The notes beneath the pieces were generated by a model that worked only from the letters and a program-made list of their open reading frames with translations, made no database searches and had not been told where the DNA came from. A DNA stretch of 6,164 nucleotides from the NCBI GenBank assembly GCA_903921605.1, contig CAIXQV010000971.1, positions 1 to 6,164 on the forward strand. The letters are read 5' to 3'. The position numbers were made by a program, and so were the translations under genes. Of the stretch, positions 6,018-6,164 are shown one piece after another. The DNA comes from an uncultured Planctomycetaceae bacterium. Lineage in GTDB: Bacteria; Planctomycetota; Planctomycetia; Planctomycetales; Planctomycetaceae. Position 1 is the first letter of the stretch. Each line of letters opens with the position of its first letter.

Positions 6018-6164
6018 TTAATGATTATAAATCGTAAAAGATGGTCGGTCCTGCTCTGAGTAAAAATAGTGGACTTCTCCATCAGCAGTGATGCCGTGAA
6101 ATCCGTTGAGATGCGTCAGGGAATCTCGGTCAATCGAGGATGGGATGGATTCAAAATCAGAATC
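6018..6164 (-). CDS. C-terminal fragment of an unrecognised protein (enters from the right edge)
   Basis: Reading the minus strand from the window edge, one frame is open for 48 codons to a TAA at 6020-6018; the other two minus frames stop within 16 codons. The predicted end includes LTHLNGFHGITADGEVHYFY and finishes in TIYNH. The composition (Asp, Ser, aromatic residues, few Cys) and codon use resemble a real globular protein, and the placement gives a normal convergent gene pair with DUF3999. I do not recognise a family. The fragment is short enough for the open frame to be chance, so confidence is moderate. Confidence 0.5.
   Translation of the reverse strand, partial: DSDFESIPSSIDRDSLTHLNGFHGITADGEVHYFYSEQDRPSFTIYNH

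Overview
The window most likely comes from a planctomycete or a similar Gram-negative bacterium of moderate GC. This is inferred from the gene content (an MMPL/RND exporter, a reduced MnmE-like GTPase, a DUF2339/DUF3999 pair), the weak Shine-Dalgarno signals and the wide gaps between genes. No rRNA or marker gene is present to confirm it. I see no tRNA, CRISPR array, transposase or insertion sequence.

Layout: (1) Positions 1-543, minus strand: the N-terminal 181 codons of an RND/MMPL-superfamily membrane transporter that runs off the left edge. (2) Positions 544-915: a divergent spacer of about 370 bp with no convincing gene. (3) Positions 916-2028, plus strand: a shortened MnmE/TrmE-like GTPase. 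All five G-box motifs are intact, but the C-terminal segment carrying the catalytic cysteine is missing and the N-terminal domain is degenerate. (4) Positions 2029-2437: a gap of about 410 bp with a possible terminator, two identical-arm palindromes centred 25 bp apart, a larger inverted repeat, a perfect 12-bp palindrome, and a small doubtful ORF that overlaps the next gene by ATGA. (5) Positions 2438-5874, plus strand: a two-gene operon encoding a DUF2339 polytopic membrane protein (about 19 predicted membrane segments) and, 23 bp downstream, a DUF3999 exported protein with a signal peptide, two beta-rich discoidin-like regions and a C-terminal membrane anchor. (6) Positions 5875-6017: a convergent spacer. 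(7) Positions 6018-6164, minus strand: the C-terminal 48 codons of an unrecognised protein entering from the right edge.

The DUF2339 and DUF3999 products probably act together in the cell envelope: a membrane-embedded partner plus a periplasmic, membrane-anchored partner. The pairing recurs in other bacteria, but its biochemical role is not established. The MMPL transporter and the GTPase are divergently placed, and nothing in the sequence ties their functions together. The least ordinary items are the cysteine-less MnmE paralogue and the structured leader in front of the DUF2339/DUF3999 operon.
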